Positions 33,960 to 46,589 of a stretch of 64,000 nucleotides of DNA are shown piece after piece. Both the position numbers and the translations under genes were made by a program. How positions within the stretch are numbered: the first letter of the stretch is position 1; each line of letters begins with the position of its first letter. Origin of the DNA: Bombyx mori (Eukaryota > Arthropoda > Insecta > Lepidoptera > Bombycidae). The notes under the pieces were generated by a model. The model was not told the origin of the DNA, made no database searches, and saw only the letters and a program-made list of their open reading frames with translations. Location of the stretch: positions 13,144,001 to 13,208,000 of the forward strand of contig NC_085107.1 in assembly GCF_030269925.1 (NCBI RefSeq), written 5' to 3'.

Positions 33960-35470
33960 TCCTCAGCTTGTCGTTGTGAAGTTGCTGTTTGCAACTTCTT
34001 TCTTGTATACCAGAATTTGTATATGATTATTCCGGTAAACGCCACGGCGATCATGATGTGCAGAATTATAGATGGCCAACTTGGTGTTGTTGGTATGACT
34101 TTGTAGCTCTGGAATCTTTTGAATCCTTGTTACTTTTTCAATTAGATTATTAATATTATCTAGTTTTGTATTTTCCAAATTTATATGCAAAGACACAGTA
34201 TTTGGGATTTGATGAACATGAGGATTTATGGAGGAAGTGGTATTGTTTCTAAAATGTTGATATATTTTATATGGGTTTGTAGTATTTTACCCATCAATTC
34301 GACTTTACAGTTGTTATCTAAGGTAAGTAGGTATACACCTTCACTTCTTTAGTGTTGAATGTTGCTGTCACATGAAGTTTTTACCACTTCTTCCTTTTTC
34401 ATAATTATAATCCAATTATTATCCTGAATTTGTTGGATAATGTTGTTATTAAAGTATGCTACTACATATGTACAATTTTGTGGATCTTGATGTTGTAATA
34501 GCTGTGCTATACAAACTTTTGATAATTGAAGATCTTCCCAATTGAGGTGTTTGCATATTACTCTGTCATTTGTAATCTCTGTGCAACGCTCACTTGGATA
34601 CGCAAATTCATTGTTACCCAAGATAAGGAAGGGATATGTAGGTATTAATATGGTATTATTTTTATTAGGTATGGAATATAGGTGTAACAATTGGTTAGTA
34701 TTAGGGGAAATCAGACGGATTTCTAATATGAAATTTAGTGTTTCGTACGTAACGTATGCTTTTACTATTATTACTTTTCCCCATAAATGTATATTTTCAA
34801 TGTTTGGTGAAAATGGAAAATCAAATGAATTGTCTTTTTCAATTAAATTTAACTCTTCTACTAGGAGACTAGGGTCAATGATACTAATTTGAAAATGCAA
34901 TAGCACTTTCCAAGTTTTCTAATTTATCATATAATTGTTGATATGACCTTGCAATTTCGTTTAAAATATTTATAGATTCTTGAAATGAAGCTTGTGTAGA
35001 ATAATTTTGAATTTCTTTTTGCAATTTTATTTGATTGTTATGTATTATATTTGAATTATTCTCATAGTCTTTTATGAATTCTCTCATTATTGTCAGTGTT
35101 TTTCTAGGATTTTCCGAATTTGAATTTAATGAAAGTTTTATATTTTTAATTTCATTTTCAAAACTAATTGCATCGTCCTGGTCTAAGTTTCCTGTGATTG
35201 CTTTTACTATTGAACCTAAGGCATTTATTAAACCTCTTTTTTGTCTGTTATGTATTTTTCTTATTCCTATAGTATCTAATCCTAAATATGAAAGTTTACT
35301 TTCTATTGTTTTAATTAAATATTCTCTTTGATTATATATATTCTTATACTCTATGGTTACATTTTCTCTTAGCCTAAAGGTATAAAAATTGCTAGATATG
35401 TCATAATAAATGTTTCGTAAATAGGTTGTATTATAAACTACTACTAAATGATACGTTCCTGTTTGGTACT
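33960..35470 (-). pseudogene. Errantivirus 2 envelope gene, broken
   Basis: On the minus strand, pieces of an insect retroviral envelope protein (the baculovirus F-like fusion class) lie in different frames. A furin-type RQKRG cleavage motif with the hydrophobic fusion segment behind it is at about 35210-35250. A coiled-coil region follows at 35087-34884, a 185-codon ectodomain piece at 34906-34349, and a membrane-spanning segment with a basic tail at about 34060-33960. Frame changes and stops separate them, so no complete product can be made. Such proteins mediate membrane fusion and cell entry in their intact state. Confidence 0.65.
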
Positions 35471-37807
35471 AAGCTTTCGCTTCAGTAAGTATTAATATTC
35501 CATTATGATTATCAATTGGTTCCAGGATCGCTGTTGTCATTGCGACTCCGAGCATAGAGATGCAGGCGAAGGCGTACCTGAAACATTTTCAGGTCGTCTA
35601 AGTAAATGAAAATGTACACGAATTGTTTTTGCGTTTACATGTTTACCTACAATTTCCGCTATCTGTTCTGGGTGTATGTGTACTATCGTGTATGGTCCTA
35701 AGTATTTTGGTTCTAACTTATTACTCCTAGCTGTTTTTGCTACTTGTTTATATACGATATCACCGACTTTAAAGGTTGGAATGTCTGTACCTAAATTGAA
35801 TTTATTAATAGTCTGTTGTTTATTCGCTGTTACTTTTTCATTTACTAATTTTTGTATGTTTTCCATGGTATTTTTGTGTTTCCTGACATACTCTTGATAG
35901 AATTCTTTTGGGTAGTATAGTTCTAATGGATTTTTACTACTTGTGTGGTCATATAATAATTCAAATGGTGTGAAACTTGTTGCTGAATGTATTGTGTTAT
36001 TATAAGCAATTATTGCATATTTCATTAAATTGCTGGTCTCGCTTTTATCTGTTAAATACTGTATTCTGATCATTTCAGAAAGTGTTGAGTGTAACCTTTC
36101 TATTGGTGAATTTGAATTTGGATTATATGGTGTTGTAAAATGTATTTGGATATTATGTAGTGCGCATATTTCAGCTATGACTTCATTATCGAATTTAGAA
36201 TCAGAGTCAGTTGTTATTTTTGTTGGTATACCAATAAAAGAAAATATGGTAAGTAAAGCTTCAGCAATATGTATACTAGTTGTTGCTGTTAATGGAACTG
36301 CCTGTGCGAATTTTGAGAAGTTGTCAATTATTGTTAGAAAGCTTGTGCCTCCTGTACTATATAAATCCATGAACATATGTTCCATGGGTTTGAGTGGAGT
36401 GTCAGTTAATGATAAAGGTAATTTTAGTGGATTTCTAACATATTTACTCTGTAAACATTTCTCACATTTTCCTATATAATTTTGTATAGTTTTTAACATG
36501 TTAGGCCAGTGGTAATTACGATGAATATGTTTATAAGTTTCCTGAATACCTCTGTGTAGAGTTTTTCCTTCATGATACTTACAAATTAATTGATTTTGTT
36601 TATTAATATTTTCGATTAATGTTACTCTAGTTAGACATCTAATTAATTTAGGTCCTCTGTTATTAAAAATAGTTTTGTATACATAATTAAAAATGGGAAT
36701 GAAGTCCTCATGATGGAAGAAAAAGTAAAAAGTTCTATCAGGTATTGTATGTTCTTTTAAGAATTGAATAATTTGATTTTTTGTGTTATTAATAGGAATC
36801 CATACGTTTTTTGTTATCATTTTACCTTTTGATCTGTCCTCTATTCGGTATGAATCACCAGGTGTTTTTCGAATATGAAATTGTTTTAACTGTCTATCTA
36901 TTGCGTCATTAATTTCACGAATTTTATTTTCTGAATTCTGTTCATTTAGTGTATCTTGTGAATTTTTAGAGTTGTTTTTATCTACATTGTCAGGTGTAAT
37001 AGGCATGTCTAATAGTGTTTGAATGTCTATGTTCTCTATATCTAAATCATCAGTGGACGTACTAGGTTGCGGTTGGTTAATTTCATTATTATCGTGTATA
37101 ATCTGAATGCGCGAAAGGGCATCCGCATTTGTGTTTGATTTTCCCTTTTTGTAATGTACGTCAAAATTATATTCCGCCAATTTTAATCGCAATCTTGTTA
37201 GTTTAGAATTGGGGTCTTTTATTGACATAATGGTCGATGATCGGTATATATGGTGAATTTCTTACCATATAAATATGGTCGAAAATATTTTGTAGCCCAA
37301 ATAATACTTAACAATTCTTTTTCTATTGTTGAGTATCTCTGTTCGGTTTCCGATAACGTACGTGAAGCGTATGCTATGGGTTTATCTGAACCTATTTGAC
37401 CTTGTGAAAGTACTGCGCCTAATGCTACGTCTGACGCATCTGTTGTTAAAATGAATGGTTTGTCAAAATCCGGGTATTGTAATACAGGAGCGTTTGTTAG
37501 AACGTCCTTGCATTTTTCAAAGGCTTGTATATAATTCGAATCGAATGAATTTTCGGTAATAACCGAATAAACCTAAAAATGATTTAACTTCTTTTTGAGT
37601 TTTTGGTAACGGAAATTTTGTTACCGCTTTTATTTTATCGTCATTTGGCTTAATGCCTTTATCTGTTAAGGTGTGTCCTAAAAATTTCATTTGTTTTTGA
37701 AGAAATTCGGATTTATCTAATTGAATTTTAAGATTATAGAATCTCTCAAATATTTGTTTACATTTTTCCTGTAATGATGTTGAGAAAATTATGACGTCAT
37801 CTAAATA

Positions 37808-39455
37808 CACTCGGGTCCAATGAAATCGCACATCTGTACATTTTTTGAAAAATATTATTTACTTTTAATTAAAAAAAATACATATATTTTTTAACATAGG
37901 GTTAAAGGTTAGTACAAATCCTATTTAATGATACCATATAAGTGGAGATAAGGTTACTTTCTTGAGGAAAATAAAATACAACAACAATTTAATCTTTATA
38001 ACAAAATGATTACTCAACTAAACCGTTTAAAATTTGGGGATTAATAAATAAAAAACACAAAAAGTACTGAAAAATCATTTATTAGTAACAAGTATTGCCC
38101 CCTCTTGCTCGAATTACAGATTCACACCGATTCCCCATCGACTCTATCAAGTTTCTGATAAAGTCTTGTGGCATGGCGTCCCATTCCTCTTTGAGCGCAT
38201 TTTGTAGCTCCTGGAGATTAGCTGGAGCACTATTTCGACCTCTAATTTTTCTTTTTAATTCGTCCCACAAGTGTTCAATCGGATTAAGGTCCGGGCTCCG
38301 AGCTGGCCACTCCATCACGGGTACATTTACTTCTTGTAAGTATTGTCTCACTATCGCAGCGGTATGAGGTCTTGCATTGTCATGCATAAAAAGGAAGTTA
38401 CTTCCAATTAAACGGCCAAATGTTACGACATGTTCTTGTAGAACTTCCTCTATGTATCGTTGAGATGTTAGACCTCTTGTTTGTTGCCTAATATTGGCCC
38501 CAACGATGAAGACAAGCTCTGTTTTTCGTTCGAGTGAGATACCTCCCCAGAACATACACGAACCACCGTCGTATGCTACACGTTCTGTGATGCAACATTG
38601 GGAAAATCGCTCTGAGCGCCTTCTGTAGACCCTTCCACGTCCATCATTATCATGAAGACACATTCTGGACTCGTCTGAGAACAGAACTGCTTTCCACTGG
38701 TCGGCTGTCCAGTTGACGTGTTCTTGTGCAAATCGAAAACGAGCGCGGTGGTGAGCTGGCGTCAATTTAGGGCCATTTGCTGGCCTATGCGCAGTCAAAC
38801 CACCTTCGGCAAGTCTCCTTCTGACTGTCCACCTGCTGACTACCAATTCACGCACCTGTTGAAGCTGCTGTGCAAGTTCAACGGCAGTCAAACGACGATT
38901 TCGCAACGCTGTCGTTACAAGAAATCTGTTGTCGCGCTGTGTTGTAGCTCTTGCTCGACCAGATCCTCGTCGCCTTTCAAAGCCACCAGTCTCCCGATAG
39001 CGCTGGTACACACGATGAACTGAATATCGGCTGATGTTCAGTTGTCGAGCTACAGCACTCTGGTTCTGGCCCGCTTCAATTAGAGCGATGACTTGAACGG
39101 CTTTTTCCGGAGTAGTACCCATCTTTTTCAGACAAATGCAATTGGAGTCACTAGAAGTCTTATCAAGTTAAGCGTTGGCTTGCAACTGATGACGTTTTAC
39201 ACAAAACATGCCTTTTTATACCTGCAGTTGGTCTTGCAAACTGCAGTGAGTTGAGGGAGCAATTTTTGGAGTTTGCTGTTGTCGTTTTGTTTCAGCAGGC
39301 AGGTAAACTTATCATGTCTTATGTGGTATCATTGAATAGGTATTGAACTATCCTTTAACCTTATGTTAAAAAATATATGTATTTTTTTAAATAAAAAGAA
39401 GTAAATAATATTTTTCAACAAAAGTACAGATGTGCGATTTCATTGCACCCGAGTG
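37808..39455 (-). mobile_element. Tc1-like transposon, complete
   Basis: 1,648 bp with TA at both sides (37806-37807 and 39456-39457). Terminal inverted repeats start CACTCGGGT and run for about 140 bp with scattered mismatches. One intact transposase gene. Inserted in the reverse transcriptase region of errantivirus 2. Confidence 0.93.
38082..39122 (-). CDS. Tc1-family transposase, DD34E
   Basis: 346 residues, the normal length of the family. It binds the inverted repeats and carries out cut-and-paste transposition into TA. Residues 1-50 form a paired-like helix-turn-helix (SAVARQLNISRYSVHRVYQR). GRARATTQRDNRF is a likely linker/GRPR-type region and a second HTH follows at 75-115. The catalytic triad is D150 (LFSDES), D248 (MHDNARPHTA) and E283 (SPDLNPIEHLWDELKR); 34 residues separate the last two. 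No stop or frameshift is seen, so this copy may still encode active enzyme. Confidence 0.93.
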   Translation of the reverse strand: MGTTPEKAVQVIALIEAGQNQSAVARQLNISRYSVHRVYQRYRETGGFERRRGSGRARATTQRDNRFLVTTALRNRRLTAVELAQQLQQVRELVVSRWTVRRRLAEGGLTAHRPANGPKLTPAHHRARFRFAQEHVNWTADQWKAVLFSDESRMCLHDNDGRGRVYRRRSERFSQCCITERVAYDGGSCMFWGGISLERKTELVFIVGANIRQQTRGLTSQRYIEEVLQEHVVTFGRLIGSNFLFMHDNARPHTAAIVRQYLQEVNVPVMEWPARSPDLNPIEHLWDELKRKIRGRNSAPANLQELQNALKEEWDAMPQDFIRNLIESMGNRCESVIRARGGNTCY

Positions 39456-39689
39456 TATGTTAAAACGTTATCTATACCTCTTAGAACAGAGTCTATAAGT
39501 CTCTGGAAGGTACTTGGTGCGTTCTTTAAACCGAAAGGCATTCTGAGAAATTCATAATGACCTCTATCTATAGTAAACGCTGTTTTCTCAATGTCGTTAG
39601 GTTCCATTTCGACCTGATGGTACCCTGAGGCTAAATCTATTGTTGTAAAATATTGAGCTCTACCTAATTTGTCAAGTATGTCATCGATA

Positions 39690-40870
39690 TGAGGGCGGCA
39701 CTGAAAATTTCGGGAATTAACGAAGTGACACAACATTACTATTTAAAAATGTATTTATTGCTTTTCGAAGTAATTCTCCGCGAAATTTGACACATTTTTC
39801 CATACGATGGAACCAATCATTGAAGCAACCATTCCATTCGTGGGGTCTCCTAATTGGATTCGACCATGGTCTAATAATTCTATGTTTTCTTGCTCTAAAA
39901 ACTCTTTTGTTCTGTGCGCGGTGTGAGAACTCGCATTGTCGTGATGTAGGATGATGCGGCGGTTGCAGTTCTCTTTACGGAGTTCAGAAACGACCTGTGG
40001 CAAACAAATGCTAGCATACCATTCTGCATTAACCGTTCTTTGTCCCTCAAGAGGAATAGTCGTAACATGGCCGGTTTTGGAGACAAACGTGGCCACCATT
40101 TTTTTTGCAACACTTCATGAACACTTCATGAACGAACAATTTTTGTTGGCTTTAACTCATTTTCGAACACCCAAACTCGTGACTGGTTTTTTGTTTCGTA
40201 CGCGTATATCCAGGATTCGTCACCTGATACAATGTTGTATACAGCATTTGAGGATCCTGCGTGGAATCTTTTGAGAGTTCTGACGCACCAAGTAACGCGA
40301 ACCGCTTTTTGCTCTTCACAGAGCGAATGCGGTATCCATCGGGAAAACAACTTTTTTACACCTAATTGTTCATGCAAGATTATTTGTATTTGACTCATGC
40401 CAATGTCTAAAGTTGCCTGAATTTCGCGGTATGTCACATGTCGATCTTCCTCAATCAGCTTACGCACAGCATCACCGTTTTCTTGGGTGACTGCAGTTTT
40501 TGGACGACCTTGACGAGGATCATCACTGAGCTTGACACGTCCACGTTGAAACTCAGCAAACCAGCGATAAATTGTGGTTTTGGATGGGGCTTCATCACCA
40601 AATGCAGAAATCATCCGGTCAACACACTGTTTTTGTGTTAAGCCACTTCGAAAGTCATAATAAATCACCGCTCTTGTATTTTCTCGAGTCAATTCCATTT
40701 TCTCAACGACTAAACAAGTTTGACAAAACCTCGTGACAAGACCGAGAATCTTTTTTTAAATAAATAAATGGTATTCGATTTTAAAACCAAGGAGTTTTCA
40801 ATTAAAAAGATTTTAATATGACAGGAACAGTGGAAATATTCCATTCCCGATACTTTTAGTGCAGCCCTCG
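39690..40870 (-). mobile_element. Mariner element, internally deleted
   Basis: 1,181 bp between TA dinucleotides (39688-39689 and 40871-40872). Inverted repeats of about 30 bp read CGAGGGCTGCACTAAAAGTA at the right end and TGAGGGCGGCACTGAAAATT at the left. Mariners are usually near 1.3 kb, which fits a small deletion. It lies in the same pol gene as the Tc1 element. Confidence 0.88.
39755..40698 (-). pseudogene. Mariner transposase, broken
   Basis: The first 190 codons (40698-40126) carry the mariner N-terminal HTH (RSGLTQKQCVDRMISAFGDE, DDPRQGRPKTAVT) and the first catalytic aspartate (SGDESWIYAYE). The next part lies in other frames (40113-39755) with the second aspartate in HHDNASSHTA. 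After IELLDHG the expected SPDL motif with the third aspartate is missing and unrelated codons follow, consistent with a deletion near 39860. Not functional. Confidence 0.85.
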
Positions 40871-40967
40871 TATTAGGCAAAGGATATGTGGTTGTTATTC
40901 GTATTCTCGGGATATTATGCTCCGAACACATTAAAGTCCAAACACACCAATTAAACAATATATATAA

Positions 40968-43900
40968 CTAGCTGACCCGGCGAACTTTGTTCCGCCTTAA
41001 TGTCAATAAATAAGCAGATTTTTTTTTATTGGAAAAAATACAAAAAAAATTAAATTTCTACATCAATCATTCATAATTATTTCTGTATTTTAGTACATAG
41101 GTTGCTCTTCATTTAAGTACCTTGTGATACATGACATTTTTTGTTTTATTATCAGGCGCAAAAACAAACAACGCAGATGGTCTTCCGACCCGTGAACATG
41201 CCACGTATAATTGACCATGGGAAAAACATGAATGTTCTAGATTTAAACCACAAACTTTTAAGGATTGGCCTTGTGATTTGTTGATGGTCATGGCAAATGC
41301 AAGACGTATCGGAAATTGAAGTCTTTTAAATTCAAACGGCATATCGGTTGGGATCATCGGTATCCTCGGAATGAGAACTTCCTCACCTTTGAATTTTCCT
41401 ATCATTATCGTAGCGTAAATTACATTGTTCATCAATTTTCTAACCACCAAACGCGTACCGTTGCACAGTTTTGGTTGGTTTATGTTTCGAAGCATGATTA
41501 CTACGGAGCCAACCTTTAGGCGTAAATTGTGCGGTGGTAAGCCAGGCACGTCCAAAGAGTTTAAAAATTCAATTGGATAGTTGGTGGCTTCATCTTCATT
41601 TGTGACGCAGTCAATAGATTTGAATGAATGCATTGTTCCAATGATCTTATTTTGAATTATGTAGTTTAGGTCATCTACATCTTTATTCTTAGCCGCTAAA
41701 ATTGCTCGCTCACTCATCCATTCATAATTTTTGTAGTTAGAAATAATTTCTGGAAATACATTGTTGATAAGTTCGTCTTTTGATGAGACAAAATTACAGA
41801 AATTATTTGGAAATGATATTAATCCGCTCGATTCATCGACAGGTACTTGACCATTACCGATAGTCAGCAATTGCTCCGAGAAATCTTCAGCAGATGTATC
41901 ATTAAGCAATGTAACTCTCATGTTTGTTGTCAGTTGCAGTTTCTTCACATGGCGCCATAGATTTGACGATTTGAGGCAAGCGTTTATTTCGTCGGCAGCC
42001 GTAGATCTTGGAATTACTGGCAGTATTTGGCGGAAATCGCCAGAAAGTAAAATCATTGCTCCTCCAAAACATCTCGAGTCATTGCGTAAATCTTTTAATG
42101 TTCGGTTAAGTGCTTCTAATGCACGTTTATGCGCCATTGTGCATTCGTCCCAGATGATGATTTTCGATACCGCTAAAACTTTGGCCATTGCTGAGTGTTT
42201 TGCAATATTACACGTTGGTTCTTCAATAGTTTGAAGATTTAACGGTAATTTGAATGCTGAATGAGCCGTACGGCATCCTTCTAACAATGTGGCTGCTATT
42301 CCAGAAGAAGCAACTGCAACCGCTATGTTAAATCTCGCCCGAACAGTTGCTAAAACTAATGACATGAGGAATGTCTTGCCAGTTCCACCAGGGGCATCTA
42401 GAAAATATAAACCACCATTTTCATCATCGATTGCCTTCATTAAAGTATCATAAACTTCCTTTTGTTGGTAATTCAACAGGGGTACATTCGTTTGAACTAC
42501 TAAATCTAATTCCTGGTGATCATATTCACGTTCCCTTTCCAATTCTCGATTAAATGCGTCATTCATTTCACGATATGGTGCTGGCATTCCTAACCTGATT
42601 AATAAATTACCGCACATGAGGTAACACATATCTTCGATCAAGAGTAAAGCACGATTATGTATCTCCTCATTCATCTCAATATCGTGATTTCTGGAACTGA
42701 CACGAATTTGATGTAAAATATCTTCTGACATATTATCCTTGTATTTGTGCCACAGGTTACATGGGTTTGATGGAAAACATGTCGAAATTATGATAGCGAA
42801 TAATGTGCGTATCTGACTTGGAGATGCAGAGATAATGGCTTCAGCGATTGTCGTATCCCAATGACTATCGTTTTCTAATAACTTCAATTCTTCACATGCA
42901 GCACAATATGTTGGGAATATTACACCATTAACAGTTCGTAGTGACTCAAATGACGTTGGCCCACGCACATTTACCAGCAACAACCGCAAATAGAAACATT
43001 CATTATTCTTTGGATGAACTGTATACATACGACCAAGAGCATCAGTAGAACGCACATCTGGATACCCATGAACCGCATCGCCTTGCTTCCGTCTTTGAAA
43101 ATTCTTCGATGAAGCATTCCAAGTATAATAACGTGGCATCTCCGAGTAAAGCAAAGTTCGTGCAAACTGATCGCTTTGGCAGATTGAAAAAAAACTGGTC
43201 AATATAGTTGCTGGAGGTGTTTCAGCACGTTGCGTAGCATTCGAAGCCGTGAAATATACTCGTTGACCATTCTCCAGATGCACCGCCAAATGCGTAACAG
43301 TAGGATGACGTTCGTGAATGGGAAATGCGAATATACGCCAAATCGCTTTATTACAGTTCACATAACGACCAACTTGATAGCGTGAAATTTCATCGTTGGT
43401 ATTCGAGGATTGCAATCCAAAAACCGCCATATCACTGCCTTTCGTGACATATTTGCAAATATATTTTATGGACTTAACTGAATTGCAGTATTCAACGTTG
43501 CAATGTGTCTTGAACGATTTAGAAATAAGTGGCGAATATGGAACAATCCAACTGTTGTCGACAACGAAATCCATTCTTTTCACTTTCGTTGTGACAGTTC
43601 GACCGTTGTCATCTGGTGATCGACGCCGATACAGCGGATAACCATCATTGCCAGTGACAGTCTCCGCCGTTAATTTCCGTGGGTATCGTTTAGAGCACTT
43701 TCCATCGACCATGCAAGGTGATTGGGGATTGATGGCACCACACGGTCCATGAATCATATTAGTAGTAACAACATCATGTAGGTCTGGATCGACTTCATAA
43801 TCAGGAATCTCAGCACATATGATATCATCTATTTGGTCAGGCTGAATTCTTTCCACTAACCAAATAAGAATGTGTGCGTGCGGCAGGCCTCGCTTTTGCC

Positions 43901-46256
43901 ATTCGATTGAATACATCCAGCATCGAGTATCTCCAAAGACGCGTTGTTTAACAATAAAGTTCATCAGGGACCGAATTTTTTGCCTGAATATACGTGCTGT
44001 GATGTCGTGTCTATCACTTGATGTTTGTCCGGGAAGCAGCAATTGAGTAATTTCTATCCATTTTGGATTACAGGTAAAAGTAATAAAGAGATCAGGCCGA
44101 CCGTAATGACGAACATATGTCATTGCATCTTGTGCATATTCATGCATATGACGTGGACTACCAATGTATGTCGCCGGCAGAATAGTTAATCGACCAATAT
44201 TAGCTGCATTTCCTTCAGTACTAACTGCATCACGTAAATGGATGTACTCCTCAGAACGCAGTTTGGCTTGGTTCAACCTAATGAATGTTAAACGTTCCGT
44301 TTCTATTTTTACATACATGTCAACGCAATACTGCTGAAACAATCGACGAAACCGCAGCAAATAGTTGTCAGCATTTTGACGAATCATCAAACGATATGCG
44401 TAATAATTCATTGAGCTAACTTTCTTTGTAGTTTCTTCACCTGAAATTAAAAATTTGATAATTAACCATTTCAAAGGCAAATTTTAAAGACAAACAATAC
44501 AGACATTAACCATTTTTTTAATAAGCATTATTTTAAATCAGTGTCTTTCACAAATAAATGAAATAAATTATGATACTGATACTCACCATTCAATGGATTT
44601 TTCATTTTAATATTAAAATAATATCCATCTTCTCCTTGCCAAAACATCAGCGGGTATTGCAATGTGTCATATGATCGATGAGTTTCAGATATTTGTTGCA
44701 GTTGCCCAGTATCGCGACGTGTAAGCACAATATCGCGTTTTTCCAATTGTTCACCAACAATCAGGATGGCAACTTCGTCTACTGTTAGAGCATTAAATGT
44801 CCTTTCGTGTGTTCCAGATGGTCGTTTATCTGCTTTGATAACAACTTTATAGTCATCACTTGGCATGCGCTCTAAAGCACTCTTAAACAACCTGACCAAC
44901 GCATGATGTTCATGAAGCAGACACTGCAAGTCTTGAAGAATTGCTCGCTTCATTCCTGCATTGATCTCTAGGCGTCGATCAAGTTGTTCTTCCATGTTGC
45001 CCATGAAATATATTTGTAAAAATTTATTCTGTGTATCTTCGAAAGGTAGTAATGATCCAATTCGATGATGAATCTGTCCTTGTATCTACAAAATAAAAAC
45101 CAGACAGTTTTAACTGGGTTATAAACACTTTTTTCGGTGGGAGAGTAGAGTTCAGAATTAGCAAATATACTACATAGGTACCAATAGATAAAGTAAGTTA
45201 TTCTTTAACTACATTGTATATAAGTACAAAAATAAATACCTTAAATGTCGGATTAAATCCCCGTTCTTCGATAATATCTGCCCCAAATGACGTCATCTGG
45301 AAACAACCATTGTATTTTTGAGTATTTGCAAGAAAGTGGCGTGATTCTTGTGTTTCGCCACAAAGCAATGAATACAATGGCTCAGGTGGCGGAGTCAACA
45401 ATGGCAATTTCACTTTACCATTAAGGCAGCATAATCCAGGCGTTTCTCCGGAAAACTTTAATGCACCACAATACTCGCAAACTACGTCCATTTGCCCAAT
45501 GCAAACGCTAGGATGCAAGCTGTAATCATTGCTGCAATCGTATTGAAACGCTGCTCGATTCAAATCAGCACTTGATAAATATCTTGTTCTGCGTCGCAAA
45601 TTATCTATTTGTTGACCTCTGTTGTTCGCTCGACGATTCTGCATTGCCAACCGAGCTGTTTCACGGGCTGCTTCACTTTGCTCTCGTGATTGAGAAGCAC
45701 GAAGTCGAGCCATACTATCGCGGCGCTGTTCACGTGCAATTTCTTGTTCTTCTTCAGTCCTTTCATTTGCAGTATTTCGTATTCTTCTTGCATCACGGCT
45801 TTGTCGGGAAAGATTCGATCGTCTTGGTCGCGGCATTATTAATTAAACTTCACTTCACCTAAAAACTTAAATTTTCAACCATACCGAGTTTTATAGTTCA
45901 CTTCACTGTTTATACGAATGGGCAATTGGGCAATAATGTGAATTATTTATTTAATAGAAATAGTTTTATTATTGATTTCTTACAAATATCAAATTGTCAT
46001 CCATACGTCATTACATAGCTGTCATTATACGTCAATTTTGTTATTCCAAGTCTAATTCTTTTTTGTTATACCACGTTTTATAGTGACTGACGTTAAATGT
46101 CAAGTCACACGGGAATGATGTCGAACGGGATAAAAAGTATCCTATGTCCTTCTCCTGGCTCTAAACTACCTCCCTGCCAATTTTCAGCTAAATCGGTTCA
46201 GCCGTTCTTGAGTTATAAGTGAAGTAACTAACACGACTTTCTTTTATATATATAGA
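40968..46256 (-). mobile_element. Autonomous-type Helitron
   Basis: 5,289 bp. On the minus strand it begins TCTATATATATAAAAGAAAG after a host A and ends GGGTCAGCTAG before a host T. Eleven bases before the end is a hairpin (GGCGGAAC, AAA, GTTCGCC). It contains one gene for Rep plus helicase with plausible introns. It sits in the LTR of the gypsy-type element, about 22 bases from the LTR edge. The short copy at 3762-4051 shares its ends. Confidence 0.95.
41109..45836 (-). CDS. Helitron Rep-helicase, three exons
   Basis: Exons read 45836-45240, 45085-44587 and 44440-41109; donors AAG/GTATTT and AATG/GTGAGT and acceptors TTTTGTAG and AATTTCAG keep the frame and give about 1475 residues. Exon 1 is a basic, Arg-rich N terminus with a Cys-rich motif (CEYCGAL...CCLNGK). 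The Helitron-like N domain follows. The rolling-circle nuclease has the two-histidine motif LPHAHILIWL near 552 and the tyrosine region YICKYVTKGSD near 688. The Pif1-type helicase has Walker A GGTGKT near 1050, Walker B IIWDEC, and the closing INKSQGQSL and YVACSRV motifs. No stop interrupts the spliced frame. Exon joins are predictions from splice signals and phase. Confidence 0.88.
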
Positions 46257-46477
46257 TGTAATATGTGTACAATGTTCTATTATAAAGTAAAAAGAGTAAA
46301 GAAGTCGCTAGGCACTACAAGACACCAATTAAAACTAAAATTATAATACGTTTTACAATCAACTTAAATCGACGCGCGCGCATCTCGCAGTATGACGTCA
46401 CGGGACACCTGCGCGTTCGGGAACTCCGATCGCATCCGATGACGCCCGAGTGCGACCGAGTGTTGCACGCTATATCA
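46257..46477 (-). repeat. Gypsy-type LTR (left copy, main part)
   Basis: The first 158 or so bases, TGTAATATGTGTACAATG to GACGTCACGGGACACC, recur at 48968-49121. The copy continues to TATATCA at 46477, where a GGGGGGGCTGATATA junction on the minus strand marks polypurine tract and LTR start. Confidence 0.75.
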
Positions 46478-46589
46478 GCCCCCCCGGAGACCGTTACGGT
46501 CGATAAAAATCGGGAAAGCGTACTTGACGTCCAGATTTCGTTCTTTGCACTGAACGTGAAATGCTGGGAGATGTATCAGCAAAGTGAGA

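Larger units (their letters stand above)
33595..40885 (-). mobile_element. Errantivirus 2 (Ty3/gypsy with env), decayed and truncated
   Basis: Minus-strand element with a 3' LTR at 33595-33903, env debris, and pol debris out to about 40885. The 5' LTR, gag and the N-terminal part of pol are not present. Two DNA transposons lie inside pol (37808-39455 and 39690-40870). The left flank is satellite monomer sequence, so it too inserted in or next to the array. Confidence 0.8.
35537..40885 (-). pseudogene. Errantivirus 2 pol, broken and interrupted
   Basis: Read on the minus strand. A YPLPN piece at about 40885 is followed, after the mariner, by [20 protein letters not shown] and the [13 protein letters not shown] block (39689-39460). 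The Tc1 element then cuts the polymerase at its catalytic YLDD motif; the second half resumes at 37806. An in-frame block to 37517 is followed by RNase H with small deletions (about 37510-37230). A 563-codon frame (37228-35537) carries the integrase: HHCC zinc residues, MFMDLY, TTDSDSKF and SPIERLHS acidic residues, then the GDIVYKQV tail. The integrase part remains open, but the polymerase is lost. Confidence 0.8.
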
